A stretch of DNA of 64,000 bases from Oleispira sp963933055 (GTDB taxonomy: Bacteria > Pseudomonadota > Gammaproteobacteria > Pseudomonadales > Oceanobacteraceae): assembly GCA_963933055.1 (NCBI GenBank), contig CAWVSY010000007.1, positions 1-64,000 on the forward strand, given 5' to 3'. Below are positions 43,832 to 54,100 of this stretch, one piece after another. Positions within the stretch are counted from its first letter, which is position 1. Every line of letters begins with the position of its first letter. Below the pieces are notes generated by a model. It was not told the DNA's origin and searched no databases. It saw nothing but the letters and a program-made list of their open reading frames with translations. The translations under genes and the position numbers were made by a program.

Positions 43832-45067
43832 ATGAACCCACAGTTTGATGTCATCGTATTTGGCGCGACCAGCTTTGTTGGTCAAATTTTAGCGCAATAT
43901 CTCACCGACACGTTTAATAACGGCGAAAATCAGGAAGCATTAAACTGGGCAATTGCTGGCCGTTCTCAAGCAAAGCTCGATGAAGCCAAAGCGAAGATCA
44001 ATCAACCTGAGTTAGCAACCTTACAAGCGGATGCCCATGATGAAGCGGCGATCAGAGCCATGTGCACCCAAGCGAAAGTCATCATTTCAACCGTTGGTCC
44101 CTACGCACTGTATGGCGAAACGTTAGTGAAAGTGTGCGCTGAGACTGGCACAGATTATTGCGATTTAACCGGCGAAGTTCAGTGGATTGATCGCATGCTA
44201 GAAAAGTACGAGACCGCCGCCAAAGCGAGCGGTGCACGGATCGTGCATTGCAGCGGTTTTGATTCCATCCCTTCTGATATGGGCGTATATTTTACCCAAC
44301 GTGAAGCGAATAAGACCCTGGGTGAATACTGCTCTAACATATCCATGCGAGTGAAAGCAGCTAAAGGCGGCGCCTCGGGCGGCACCATCGCCAGTATGTT
44401 GAATATCACAGAAGAAGCGGTAAAAGATTCCTCTCTACGTAAGAAATTAGCCAATCCTTATTTGATTTGCCCAGAAAATCACGGCAATACAGCACGTCAG
44501 TTTGATACTAAAAAACCGATATTTGATCAAAACTTTAATGGCTGGACCGCACCTTTTATTATGGCGGCCATTAATACACGCATTGTGCTGCGTTCAAATG
44601 CGTTAACAGGAAATCGTTATGGCAATAACTTCCAATACGATGAAGCCATGCTGGTAGGTAAAGGATTTAAAGGACGTTTAACCGCCGCTGCCATCGTTGC
44701 GGGTTTAGGTGCCTTTTTTATTGGTGCAGCATTAAAGCCAACGCGCTGGTTATTAGAAAACTACCTACTGCCAAAGCCAGGTGAAGGCCCAACACCGAAA
44801 GAACAAGTAGAAGGCTACTACGACATCCGCTTTATCGGTAAAACTCCGTCAGGCAAAGAAATACGCAGTAAGGTGCTGGGTCAAGGTGACCCTGGGTATG
44901 GATCTACCAGTAAGATGCTTGGCCAAGTTGGTGCCTGTCTCGCTCTTGATTCAGATTCATTTGAAAACAAAGAAGGTGGCTTTTGGACGACCTCGACGTT
45001 ACTTGGAGATCGCTTAATTGAGCGCCTTGAAAAAGACGCTCAGCTTAAATTTGAGATATTGGGCTAG
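43832..45067 (+). CDS. Saccharopine dehydrogenase-like NAD(P) oxidoreductase
   Basis: 411 aa. N-terminal Rossmann fold with GATSFVG (11-17) and AGRSQAKL, then STVGPYALYGE, DLTGEVQWI and HCSGFDSIPSDMG, the ordered motifs of the family that includes the mycobacterial trans-acting enoyl reductase. The hydrophobic segment AAAIVAGLGAFFIGAAL (about 288-304) suggests membrane contact. The substrate is not evident; a lipid-related reduction is plausible. Convergent with recD across a hairpin. Confidence 0.85.
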   Translation: MNPQFDVIVFGATSFVGQILAQYLTDTFNNGENQEALNWAIAGRSQAKLDEAKAKINQPELATLQADAHDEAAIRAMCTQAKVIISTVGPYALYGETLVKVCAETGTDYCDLTGEVQWIDRMLEKYETAAKASGARIVHCSGFDSIPSDMGVYFTQREANKTLGEYCSNISMRVKAAKGGASGGTIASMLNITEEAVKDSSLRKKLANPYLICPENHGNTARQFDTKKPIFDQNFNGWTAPFIMAAINTRIVLRSNALTGNRYGNNFQYDEAMLVGKGFKGRLTAAAIVAGLGAFFIGAALKPTRWLLENYLLPKPGEGPTPKEQVEGYYDIRFIGKTPSGKEIRSKVLGQGDPGYGSTSKMLGQVGACLALDSDSFENKEGGFWTTSTLLGDRLIERLEKDAQLKFEILG

Positions 45068-45074
45068 AACAAAC

Positions 45075-45110
45075 AATAGGCATAATACATGGATGTATTT
45101 TGTGCCTATT
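45075..45110. terminator. Bidirectional hairpin between reductase gene and recD
   Basis: AATAGGCA (45075-45082) pairs with TGCCTATT (45103-45110). An inner ATACA/TGTAT stem sits above a small internal loop. No long T-run. Confidence 0.6.
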
Positions 45111-45121
45111 AATTCCTCTTG

Positions 45122-47296
45122 TTAATCACTGTGTTTAAATAACAAATCTCGCAAGCCACTCGCTCGTTCGATCCGCGATTTAATCCCTTGCTCCAATACA
45201 TCTTGATTGGAATACAATGAAAAAGACTTTTTACCCCGAGTAATCGCCGTATAAATTAATTCACGAGAAATAACAGGATTGACCACATCCGGTAATACCA
45301 AAGCCACATCCTCAAACTCAGAACCTTGGCTTTTATGAACCGTCATCGCAAAGGCTGTTTCATGCTCCGGTAAACGAGTAGGTAATAACTGACGAATTTT
45401 ACCATCATTATTATCAGCGGCACGGCTATTAGCATCAGAGCTGCTGTCCATAAAGCAGACTTTTAATTCTTTTTCGCCTGCTTCTGTATTGCCGTTTTTA
45501 CTACCCTTTTTTATAGGAGTAGAATCAACCATCATCGCAATACCAATGTCACCATTAAATAAATTCAATTCATAATCATTTCGACTGATCATAACAGGGC
45601 GGCCAACGTACCAACGGTTTTGCCCACCCCCTGTTGCTGCAACATCTATACTCAATAATCCACGCGCCTGTAATAATTTTTGCACACGTTCATTTAATGC
45701 ATGAAGGCCACTACTGCCCTGTCGTAGAGCACATAATAATTGAAATTTATTAAATAACTGTAAAACTTGAAACGGATGATTCACCTGCTCAATGGCATTC
45801 AAATAATGACGATAGCCATTCACCACTTGCTCTTGCCAGGCTTGCTCTGCTGCAGCAATCCTGTCCGAGTTTTCTTTATTTTGATCGTTCTTACTAGAGG
45901 GCGACTTACTAAAAAGCGACTTGCTAAAAAGCGACTTGCTAAAAAGCGACTTGCTAAAAAGCGACTTGCTAAAAGGCGCAGCTAAGCAAGTATATAAATT
46001 AATATCATCGTATTTTTGAAAACTTTGCCCTACCCAATCTATTCGACCCACGTTGACCGCAGTCGCTAACTGGCCAATACCTGAGTCACTGGTGAAACGA
46101 TGACTCACTCTAAGTTGAGTCAAGCTGTTCGCCATTAAAGGCGCATTTTCTTCAATAAAAGGGCTTAACTGTCCTTTTGGCAAGCCGCATAATTGCTCTA
46201 ACTGCGCCGCTCTATCGACTTGAAGTCCGTGGGCCGAATAATCATTTACCGAAACCCCACTGTCACACAAATCCCCCAACACACTGCCTGCTTCTACTGA
46301 GGCTAACTGGTCTTTATCACCCAATAAAATCAATCGCGTATTATCACCTAAGGCTTCCATCAGCTGAGCCATCATCGGTAAATCCACCATAGAGGCTTCA
46401 TCAACAATAACGAGGTCATAAGGTAAGGTTTTTTTATGATTGTAGGTAAAACCATCCGGGCGCCAGCCTAAAAGACGGTGCAAAGTAAAACTTGATACTG
46501 GAATTTTTTTCGCTAATGGAAACGTTTCAGCCAATGTTTCTTTCGCCGCTAAAATCGACTCGACTAAACGCGCAGCGGCTTTACCGGTAGGGGCAGCCAA
46601 GGCAATTCGAAGGCTGGGCTGCTGACTGATCAGCGCCGCTAATAAACGAGTAACCGTGGTCGTCTTTCCGGTTCCCGGGCCACCGGTGATCACACTAAAG
46701 CGATTCAAACACGCATTCGCGGCCGCAAGCATTTGCCAATCGGGCTGCGCTGCATTCGGAAATAACTGCTGTAACGTTTTACTCAGTTCGCCATTAATTG
46801 CGCCCTCATAATGTAGCCGAGAACTGATCGCATAATAGACCTGCTGCTGATAAAACCAGTAACGCGAAAAATACAGCCGCCCTTGCATAGAAACCAAAGG
46901 ATAATTGATGACGAGCTGATACGGATCTTGCTGAGCCAGTTTTGAAACATTGTCATCTTCAACATGAACAGTGCTAAAACAGTGCGCATATTTATTTAAA
47001 CCGTCCTTCAAATTCACCTGTAGTTCTTTTTTTGAAATACCCGTCTTCTGCGAAAGATCATACAATTTGGCATAATCAATACAGACTTCACCACGACTCA
47101 AGGCTTGGCTAAGTTTTATCATTAAATAGGCATATACTTTGATCGCCGTTTCATCCAGCGCCTTGCCCGAGCGCTCTGAAAGAGTCACTTCATTCCAGCA
47201 TAAACTGCTCGCCAATTCGATATCGATGGCCTTAAGTCCGTCTTGATCAAATACCGTTAATAACCAAGATTTTAGCGTTTTTAAATTTTTAAACAT
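45122..47296 (-). CDS. recD: Exodeoxyribonuclease V subunit alpha (RecD)
   Basis: 724 aa, longer than E. coli RecD (608 aa). SF1 helicase with Walker A GGPGTGKTT (205-213), VDEASMVDLPM for motif II, and the late AMTVHKSQGSEF motif. It is the 5'-3' motor of RecBCD. The extra length includes a 15-bp minisatellite encoding SKSLF repeats (residues about 441-465) and a loop rich in Lys, Asn and Gly near 625-650. The start overlaps the recB stop by one base (TAATG). Confidence 0.96.
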   Translation of the reverse strand: MFKNLKTLKSWLLTVFDQDGLKAIDIELASSLCWNEVTLSERSGKALDETAIKVYAYLMIKLSQALSRGEVCIDYAKLYDLSQKTGISKKELQVNLKDGLNKYAHCFSTVHVEDDNVSKLAQQDPYQLVINYPLVSMQGRLYFSRYWFYQQQVYYAISSRLHYEGAINGELSKTLQQLFPNAAQPDWQMLAAANACLNRFSVITGGPGTGKTTTVTRLLAALISQQPSLRIALAAPTGKAAARLVESILAAKETLAETFPLAKKIPVSSFTLHRLLGWRPDGFTYNHKKTLPYDLVIVDEASMVDLPMMAQLMEALGDNTRLILLGDKDQLASVEAGSVLGDLCDSGVSVNDYSAHGLQVDRAAQLEQLCGLPKGQLSPFIEENAPLMANSLTQLRVSHRFTSDSGIGQLATAVNVGRIDWVGQSFQKYDDINLYTCLAAPFSKSLFSKSLFSKSLFSKSLFSKSPSSKNDQNKENSDRIAAAEQAWQEQVVNGYRHYLNAIEQVNHPFQVLQLFNKFQLLCALRQGSSGLHALNERVQKLLQARGLLSIDVAATGGGQNRWYVGRPVMISRNDYELNLFNGDIGIAMMVDSTPIKKGSKNGNTEAGEKELKVCFMDSSSDANSRAADNNDGKIRQLLPTRLPEHETAFAMTVHKSQGSEFEDVALVLPDVVNPVISRELIYTAITRGKKSFSLYSNQDVLEQGIKSRIERASGLRDLLFKHSD
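45901..45975 (-). repeat. Five 15-bp in-frame repeats within recD
   Basis: Five tandem units of GCGACTTGCTAAAAA (plus-strand reading; first unit has one change, last has AAAAG) encode SKSLF-type repeats. A degenerate sixth copy may precede it at 45886-45900. Confidence 0.95.
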
Positions 47297-50200
47297 TAAA
47301 ACAATCCTAACTGCTGGTTATCATCCGCGCGTTTTTTGACTTTTTCTTTCTGGATAGACGTTTTCTGTGTTGATTTTTCTTCTGCTACGAAACAATGTTC
47401 AGCCAATAACCAACGTCGCCATTTTTCTAGCTGAGATTTTTCCGGGCGGGTAAAAAATACACCTTCGCCAGCAGATGTCCCATTCATACCGCGCAAGAAG
47501 AAATAATAAACACCGCCAAAATGCGTTTCATAATCATAATTAGGAATACGACGACTTAAGTATTGATCCACCGCGATTGAATAAATCCAATACTGCAAAT
47601 CGTATTGATGATGTTCCATCGCTTCCACTAAAGCTGCTGGTTGATAATCACTCATCTGATCGCCCAAATAATTAGACTTATAATCCGCAACATAATAACG
47701 ACCATCATGACGGAAGATTAAATCGATAAAGCCCTTTAGCTGACCTCGCATCGGTTCAAAGGCCAAACGTCTACCATTAAGCAATGGCATAACCCCAGAT
47801 GCTCGAATCTCTGTCATTGGCAAATAAAATTCCATTTCAACTAAGCGATTCTTTGTACTCACTTCTGAAAGGCTGCATCCCGCTTCTGCTAAAGGCTGAG
47901 TGACAACCTGCTGCATCCACTGGATTAATAACGGGTTAAATTCTTCATCAATGCCATAAAACTTTAGCTGCTGCTCAACTTGCTCTGTTAGCTGCTGCTG
48001 ATCGACAAAGTCCCAGTTTTCAAGAATGCCGTGTAAACACGTACCGGGCGTTGCGCCTTTCGGGAAATCAAATACGGAGAGCTGAGCATCAAGCTGCTCT
48101 TCTGAAATCTGCTCTTCTAAAATCTTCTCTCTTGAAAGATCAGTATTGTTATCAAAAAGTACGTCAAAGTGAGTATCAGACTCAAGCGAAATATCGGCTG
48201 TATTTATGTCACTAGCAGATTGAGAATGAGCCTGCATCTGAACATGAGTACTGTCATTATCAATTTTAGCGAGCTGGCTATAACTGGTTAAGCGCCAGTT
48301 ATCCCAAACCTTACCATTAAATTGTGCGGCTTCGAGTTGCGTATTTTCTGGCTTTAGCGGTTGTGGTAAAACAGGAACGTCTTCGAGTTTTTTTAGCCAA
48401 TCGTCATAATAATCTAAAGAAATCTTACCCTCGTCGACCACTTCAGAAAATCGTTCTCGTAACGCATCAATGCTGACAGAATTTTGTTCGAGCAAGTACC
48501 CAATCGCAGAATTCATCAGTAAACCTTTAGGACCCGCCTTTAACTGCTTAACAACATTTTCTAATTGTACAAAACAGGCTTGTTCCGCTCGAGTTAAGGC
48601 AACGTATAATAAACGCATGGCCTCAGCGCGCACTTCATCAACATGTTTTTTCTTGGCTTCAGGGTCTGGCTTGGTATTAATGGTTAATACAGAATGAGTT
48701 TTACTATCTCCATCCGTTCTATCTGTGTGATAAAGCGCATCAAACTTAACAGTGCTATTATCTTCATCCCAGCAGAAAGGCAAAAATACAACCGGGTACT
48801 GCAAACCTTTACTTTTATGAATAGTGACAATCTGAACCAAATTGGCATCACTTTCTAAACGAATCTGTTGCTCTTCTGATTGATTCAATAAGGCATTTTG
48901 GCAACGTTCAGAATACCAACGTAATAACGTTAGCAGACCCTTACCATCAGTATTATAAAAACCCGATTGGACACCCAGTTCTCGACTCGCTTGCTGAAGT
49001 ACTTCACCCAAGTGCAAGAAATTGGTCAATTTACGCTCGCCATCCACTTGCTTACGTAATCGAACAGCAAAAGACTCCGATTGATTTAATTCAAGGCTAT
49101 TTTCCAAGCTTTTATCTTCAATGCAGGGCTTCATTTCTAACCAAGCCATCAAAAAAGCCATTACACCACGTTGATTAAAACGATCGCGTAATAAATATAA
49201 CTGAGCAAGTTCAGCTTCCCAGCGAACTTCATCCTCTAATAACGAGGCTAAATATTCAGCGCTGTAGTTCAAACTTTCACAGGCAAGCGCATTACGTAAT
49301 AAACGTTCATTTTGTGGCTCGGCGATGGCCGTTAACCAACGCAATAAATCTCGCGCTTCAATAGAATTTAAAACACTATCACGGGATAAAAAGACACTAT
49401 TAATGCCAAACTGCTTTAAATTATCTTTGACCAATTTCGCTTGTTTACGATTATGCACTAAAACGGCAATATCACCGGCGCTGACGGCTTTGTCTTTCAA
49501 GCAGGATTTCAGCAGTAGCTGCTGAATACTCTTGGCGCACATTTCAGCCGCATTATAACGACCGCCATCACGGTTAGTACCCTCTGAATTTAATAGGATA
49601 TTCAGCGGAGCACATTTATCTTGCCCGCGATAATGGAAATAACCATCATCTGAATTACCAGCCGCCAATACTGATTGAAATTCAATCTTGCCCGGCAAGA
49701 CAAACGGCTCTGGATGGCGAAAAAACAATTCATTGGTCGCAGACACTAAATCGCTATGGCTACGCCAGTTTTTATTGAGCGTAAAACGACTGTCTTCATC
49801 TAACGATTTACCCGCTTGTAAATAGGTAAAAATATCCGCACCACGAAAACTATAAATCGCCTGCTTAGGGTCACCAATCATATAAAGACCAGAACGGGCT
49901 TCGATGCCCTCTTTTGTATGATAAACCTGATTAAAAATATCATATTGCAGCGAATCGGTATCTTGAAACTCATCAATCATGGCGAACGGATACTGACGAC
50001 GAATATGCTCTGCGAGAGAAGCCCCATGAGAGCCACGCAAAGCATTGGCTAACAAACGCAATAAATCATCTGGATTCATTAAGTTTGCCTGTTCCATTGA
50101 CGCCCAAAACTTCGCTTTCACCTGAGCCAACATATGATGCGGTAAAACCGCAGACATTTGCTCACAATCCGCGACTAACTGATCAATTAAGCGAAAAGCT

Positions 50201-51171
50201 TTATGCTCAGGCGCTTCACCTTTTTTAGTTTTTGCAAACAGGTTTTCTTGACCCAACTCCAAAACATCTTTTGGTATTTTTCCATTAAAGGATGTTAACT
50301 CACTGAAAAAAACTTTCGCAGCGGCGATACGCTTTGGTCGAGTCGACTTAGAGAAGCTGCGTTTATCGACACCTGAATGTTCAATTAAATCATTAACCTC
50401 TTGCGTCGATAGTTCTTGCCATATTTTTACTGCATTATCATAACTACTTTTAGCGGCGTGCCATGCACTAGGGAAATCGATATCAGCTTTCGCCTTAGGT
50501 AGAAGTTCGATAGCATCATGCTGCAACCAACCACGTACTTTCCAGAAAACATCCTCAGGGCTAGTGATCTGTCCTAATAAGGCACTGAGTTGCTCTTGAT
50601 CCATCGGATAGGCAAGTTCACGCCAATAATCTTGGGCGGCGCGCCTTAAATATTCTTGTGCATCTAAAATCATTTCTGATTCAAAGCCAACGCCGCTATC
50701 GAAGGCAAACTGTTTTAAAATTCGCTGGCAAAATCCATGAATGGTAAATACCGAAGACTCATCCATCTGTGCAAGGTTTGCTTGTAGCCAGTCCGTTAAT
50801 AATAATTTTTTCGGTTGTTGTTCACTATAGAAATTATCTTCGGTGCGCTCTATTAGCGCTTTAATATAAGGATCAATTTGACCACCTGCATCTTCTGGGT
50901 CTTGCTCTAGGCGTAAGACATCTTCGTATAAATCTCGAATACGATCTCGAATACGGCCTCTCAGCTCTTCTGTCGCCGCACGGGTAAAGGTGACTACCAG
51001 AATACGGTCTACGGGCTGCAGAGTTAATTCACTCGATGCTTCTGTCTGAAAATCCGCCAATAATAAACGTAAGTATAAATTCGCAATGGTATAGGTTTTT
51101 CCTGTACCGGCACTGGCTTCAATTAATCGTTTACCTAGCAGAGGAAAACTTTCGGCGTGTAATATTCTCAT
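47296..51171 (-). CDS. recB: Exodeoxyribonuclease V subunit beta (RecB)
   Basis: 1291 aa. UvrD-type helicase with Walker A EASAGTGKT (18-26) and AMIDEFQDTD for motif II. The C-terminal nuclease domain has DYKSN (1163-1167) of the RecB nuclease motif. It gives 3'-5' unwinding and the DNA cutting of RecBCD, and loads RecA after Chi. Longer than the E. coli protein (1180 aa), partly through an acidic linker at about 985-1050. It starts inside the last codons of recC (4-bp overlap). Confidence 0.96.
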   Translation of the reverse strand: MRILHAESFPLLGKRLIEASAGTGKTYTIANLYLRLLLADFQTEASSELTLQPVDRILVVTFTRAATEELRGRIRDRIRDLYEDVLRLEQDPEDAGGQIDPYIKALIERTEDNFYSEQQPKKLLLTDWLQANLAQMDESSVFTIHGFCQRILKQFAFDSGVGFESEMILDAQEYLRRAAQDYWRELAYPMDQEQLSALLGQITSPEDVFWKVRGWLQHDAIELLPKAKADIDFPSAWHAAKSSYDNAVKIWQELSTQEVNDLIEHSGVDKRSFSKSTRPKRIAAAKVFFSELTSFNGKIPKDVLELGQENLFAKTKKGEAPEHKAFRLIDQLVADCEQMSAVLPHHMLAQVKAKFWASMEQANLMNPDDLLRLLANALRGSHGASLAEHIRRQYPFAMIDEFQDTDSLQYDIFNQVYHTKEGIEARSGLYMIGDPKQAIYSFRGADIFTYLQAGKSLDEDSRFTLNKNWRSHSDLVSATNELFFRHPEPFVLPGKIEFQSVLAAGNSDDGYFHYRGQDKCAPLNILLNSEGTNRDGGRYNAAEMCAKSIQQLLLKSCLKDKAVSAGDIAVLVHNRKQAKLVKDNLKQFGINSVFLSRDSVLNSIEARDLLRWLTAIAEPQNERLLRNALACESLNYSAEYLASLLEDEVRWEAELAQLYLLRDRFNQRGVMAFLMAWLEMKPCIEDKSLENSLELNQSESFAVRLRKQVDGERKLTNFLHLGEVLQQASRELGVQSGFYNTDGKGLLTLLRWYSERCQNALLNQSEEQQIRLESDANLVQIVTIHKSKGLQYPVVFLPFCWDEDNSTVKFDALYHTDRTDGDSKTHSVLTINTKPDPEAKKKHVDEVRAEAMRLLYVALTRAEQACFVQLENVVKQLKAGPKGLLMNSAIGYLLEQNSVSIDALRERFSEVVDEGKISLDYYDDWLKKLEDVPVLPQPLKPENTQLEAAQFNGKVWDNWRLTSYSQLAKIDNDSTHVQMQAHSQSASDINTADISLESDTHFDVLFDNNTDLSREKILEEQISEEQLDAQLSVFDFPKGATPGTCLHGILENWDFVDQQQLTEQVEQQLKFYGIDEEFNPLLIQWMQQVVTQPLAEAGCSLSEVSTKNRLVEMEFYLPMTEIRASGVMPLLNGRRLAFEPMRGQLKGFIDLIFRHDGRYYVADYKSNYLGDQMSDYQPAALVEAMEHHQYDLQYWIYSIAVDQYLSRRIPNYDYETHFGGVYYFFLRGMNGTSAGEGVFFTRPEKSQLEKWRRWLLAEHCFVAEEKSTQKTSIQKEKVKKRADDNQQLGLF

Positions 51172-54100
51172 TTGCTTCGCCCTCCTTTCTCTTGCTCACC
51201 CTTTTCTTGCTCACCCTTTTCTTGCTCACGATCCTCTTGTTCAACAATTTTATGATCCAATAAAGGCTGCAATATGCTCTGCCATAAAGCAATATGATCA
51301 TTTAAAAACTGAAACTCGTCTTCGGCCAAAGCGTGAGAAAAACAGCGCTGCACAAACTCATCATTCAACTGACTAAATTCACTGTCTGATGCCGTGTGCA
51401 GAATGCCCTCTTTCTTTTCAGAATCCGCGGTTAAATAATTCAACGCGACAGATAAAAAGAACGGCTGAGGTTGGGTATAGCAAAGATTTACAAATTCAAT
51501 TAACTGCAAACAATATTCTTGTGCCGCCTCTTTTTCTAACGGCGTGAATTCGCACCGTTCCATCTCGCCTTCTTTATTAATCCCCAACCCGATACTATTC
51601 GCCATTGTCTTTTTGTCATCACGAGCACAAGCAAATAAATGCTCTAGCCAAAGATTAATAATTTGCTTTGCGTTAAAACCACCGCTACGAAAGTGAAAGA
51701 CCTGTTGTCCATTCTGTCCTGTCATTAAATGTTCTAACTGTCCATTTAGCTGATACTCTCCTATAGCAATACAATCACTTTGCGGGGGCATTTTTTTAAA
51801 ACTGGGCAAATGGTTTTTCAGCTCTTCAAGTAAAGGCGCGACTTTATGCTCACTTTGTTTTAAAACATATTCAGAAAACCCCGCAGCCGGTAATAGACCT
51901 AACGATTTTTGCTGCTGTTTAAATATCTCTACTCGACCTTCTAGATGAGTTTCTAAAATGGATTCGTTAAGTAAATAAGCTTGTAAACTGTCCAGTAAAA
52001 ATGGCTCATCAACCTCTGTTTCATCCCAGTATTGAGTAAGATTTACATTGAGACGTCTTTGCATAAAAAACTTAGCCGGATTAATTAAGCATTGCTTAAT
52101 ATCATCCAATTCTGGATACAAACGCATATTGTTATCACGATCATCGTTCAGCGCTTCTGGAATAAAAGGAAATTTTTGATAGATGCGTATTTTATCGTCA
52201 TCAGAAGCTGTTGCTAACTCTCTACTCACAGAAGCAACTTTCTGCCAAAGCTTTTGATAGCTTTGCCTAGAAGTATTAGACGGTTTAATATTAGAGCTTT
52301 TAGAATCAGCGTCAGTAACTGCGTTTTTCTCCAAAGGCGAAAAGTACTCGACATTAAACGGCTGCAATAACTGTTCAGAGATTAAGTATTCTCTTAGCTG
52401 CTTTTCACTTTGCTTATGTGGTAAATTCTCATCACCAGAAATCACATAACCATTGGCAATATAATCGATTAATTCACTCACCAATACGCAAGGCTGCAGC
52501 TCATTATTTTCTCGGCTATCACGGCCACGATAGCTGATATACAGCTTTTGTTGAGCAGCAATGAGCGCTTCTAAAAATAAATAACGATCGTCTTCACGGC
52601 GCGAGCGATCTCCACGGCGATACTGGCCTTGCGCCATCAAATCAAAACCTTGCGGCGGTACGCGTCTCGGATAATCTTCGTCGTTCATTCCAAGCATACA
52701 AATCATTTTAAATGGAATGCTGCGCATCGGCATTAAGGTACAGAAATTCACGGGGCCTGCCAAAAAACGCTGCCAACCGACCTGCTTTGTTAAGCAACCC
52801 GTTAGATATTGCAATACGACACCATGATTTAAGCCTTCATCAAAAGCGGCTAGTGCTAACTCTTGCTGCCAGCGTTGAATTTGGTCACGTACTTTTTGCA
52901 ATACAACTTGATCACTTAAACCATTTTCATCAAAAGCCTGCTGTGGATAAAAATCGTTCATTAAATTTAATAATAGATCCTGCCACGCTTCTCTTTTTAA
53001 TAGCGCCTCTTGAGGTGCGTTATCCGTATTTCGCTGATCGCTTAATACTTGATACCAGTGACCTAGTTGATCAACAAAGGCCATCAACTTACCCAATAAC
53101 TCACCTTGGCTTCCCATGACACTAGGTACTGGCCAATGTTGATCTATAGCATGCGCGTTATCAGGCATTACTAACCCCAGCACTAACTGCTGCAGCCCTT
53201 TGAACCAACTATTATCATCCCAACTTGGCAGACCTAGATCAGCGCGATGAGATTCATCCAGCCCCCAACGGATATTCGCTTTGGTTAGCCAATGTTTAAT
53301 TTGATCAAGATCTTGCAGTTCTATTTCAAATTTCTGCCCAATCGCTGGCACTTCTAAAAATTCAATGACATCGGTTATCGTTAAACGGCTATTTGGTAAC
53401 TGTAATAAACGTAAGAACGAATCAATGATTAAATTTTCTTTATTTAATGCTTGGTCGGCAATAGCCCAAGGAATTCGCTGATCATCCGCTGCTGAGCCAA
53501 ATACCGCTTCGATATAGGGCGCGTAAATATCAATATCAGGCACCATGACTAAAATATCACGGGGCTTTAATGGCTCTCTCAAACTAGAGCTAACAGCATC
53601 ACCAGACTTCTGTCTGATTGCATCTTCATCAAACCAGGTTAACATTTGATCAAATAAGGTTTGTACTTCCCTCAATGGCGAGTGAGCACTTACAAATTGA
53701 ATGCTCTGATCGGTATTCGCAATCGCTACTTTGGCTAGACTGTTTTCTAAGGCTTTTACTCCGAAAGCTGCTTCACTGCGATTATTCAGCTCTAAAAAAT
53801 CATTTTGAATATGCTGTAATAAATTTCTATCATTCTCTTCACGGCTATCGACATAGGCTTCAATGTCTTGAAAATATTGTTCTCTTCCACCCTCGTTCGC
53901 CGCTTCATGAGTGAGGGTTACAAAATCTCGCCCTAGCTTGCCCCAAGATGCTAATAAAGGATTACCGACAGTAAAATAGTTCGCCAAGCTGGCATCTTTT
54001 TGCATCAGCTTCGCGCGTGTCTTCTCATTAACGATATCGCCCCAATAATTACGACAAGGGTTTAATAAAAAGAAATGGACGTCCACGTGTTCACTGATCG

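Noticed and set aside
45767..45985. Plus-strand frame with AKKRL repeats
   Set aside because: It is the reverse-strand shadow of the recD 15-bp repeat; no ribosome binding site or homology.
51036..51263. Plus-strand hydrophobic frame with LLTLF repeats resembling a membrane peptide
   Set aside because: Shadow of the recC C-terminal repeat and the recB start.
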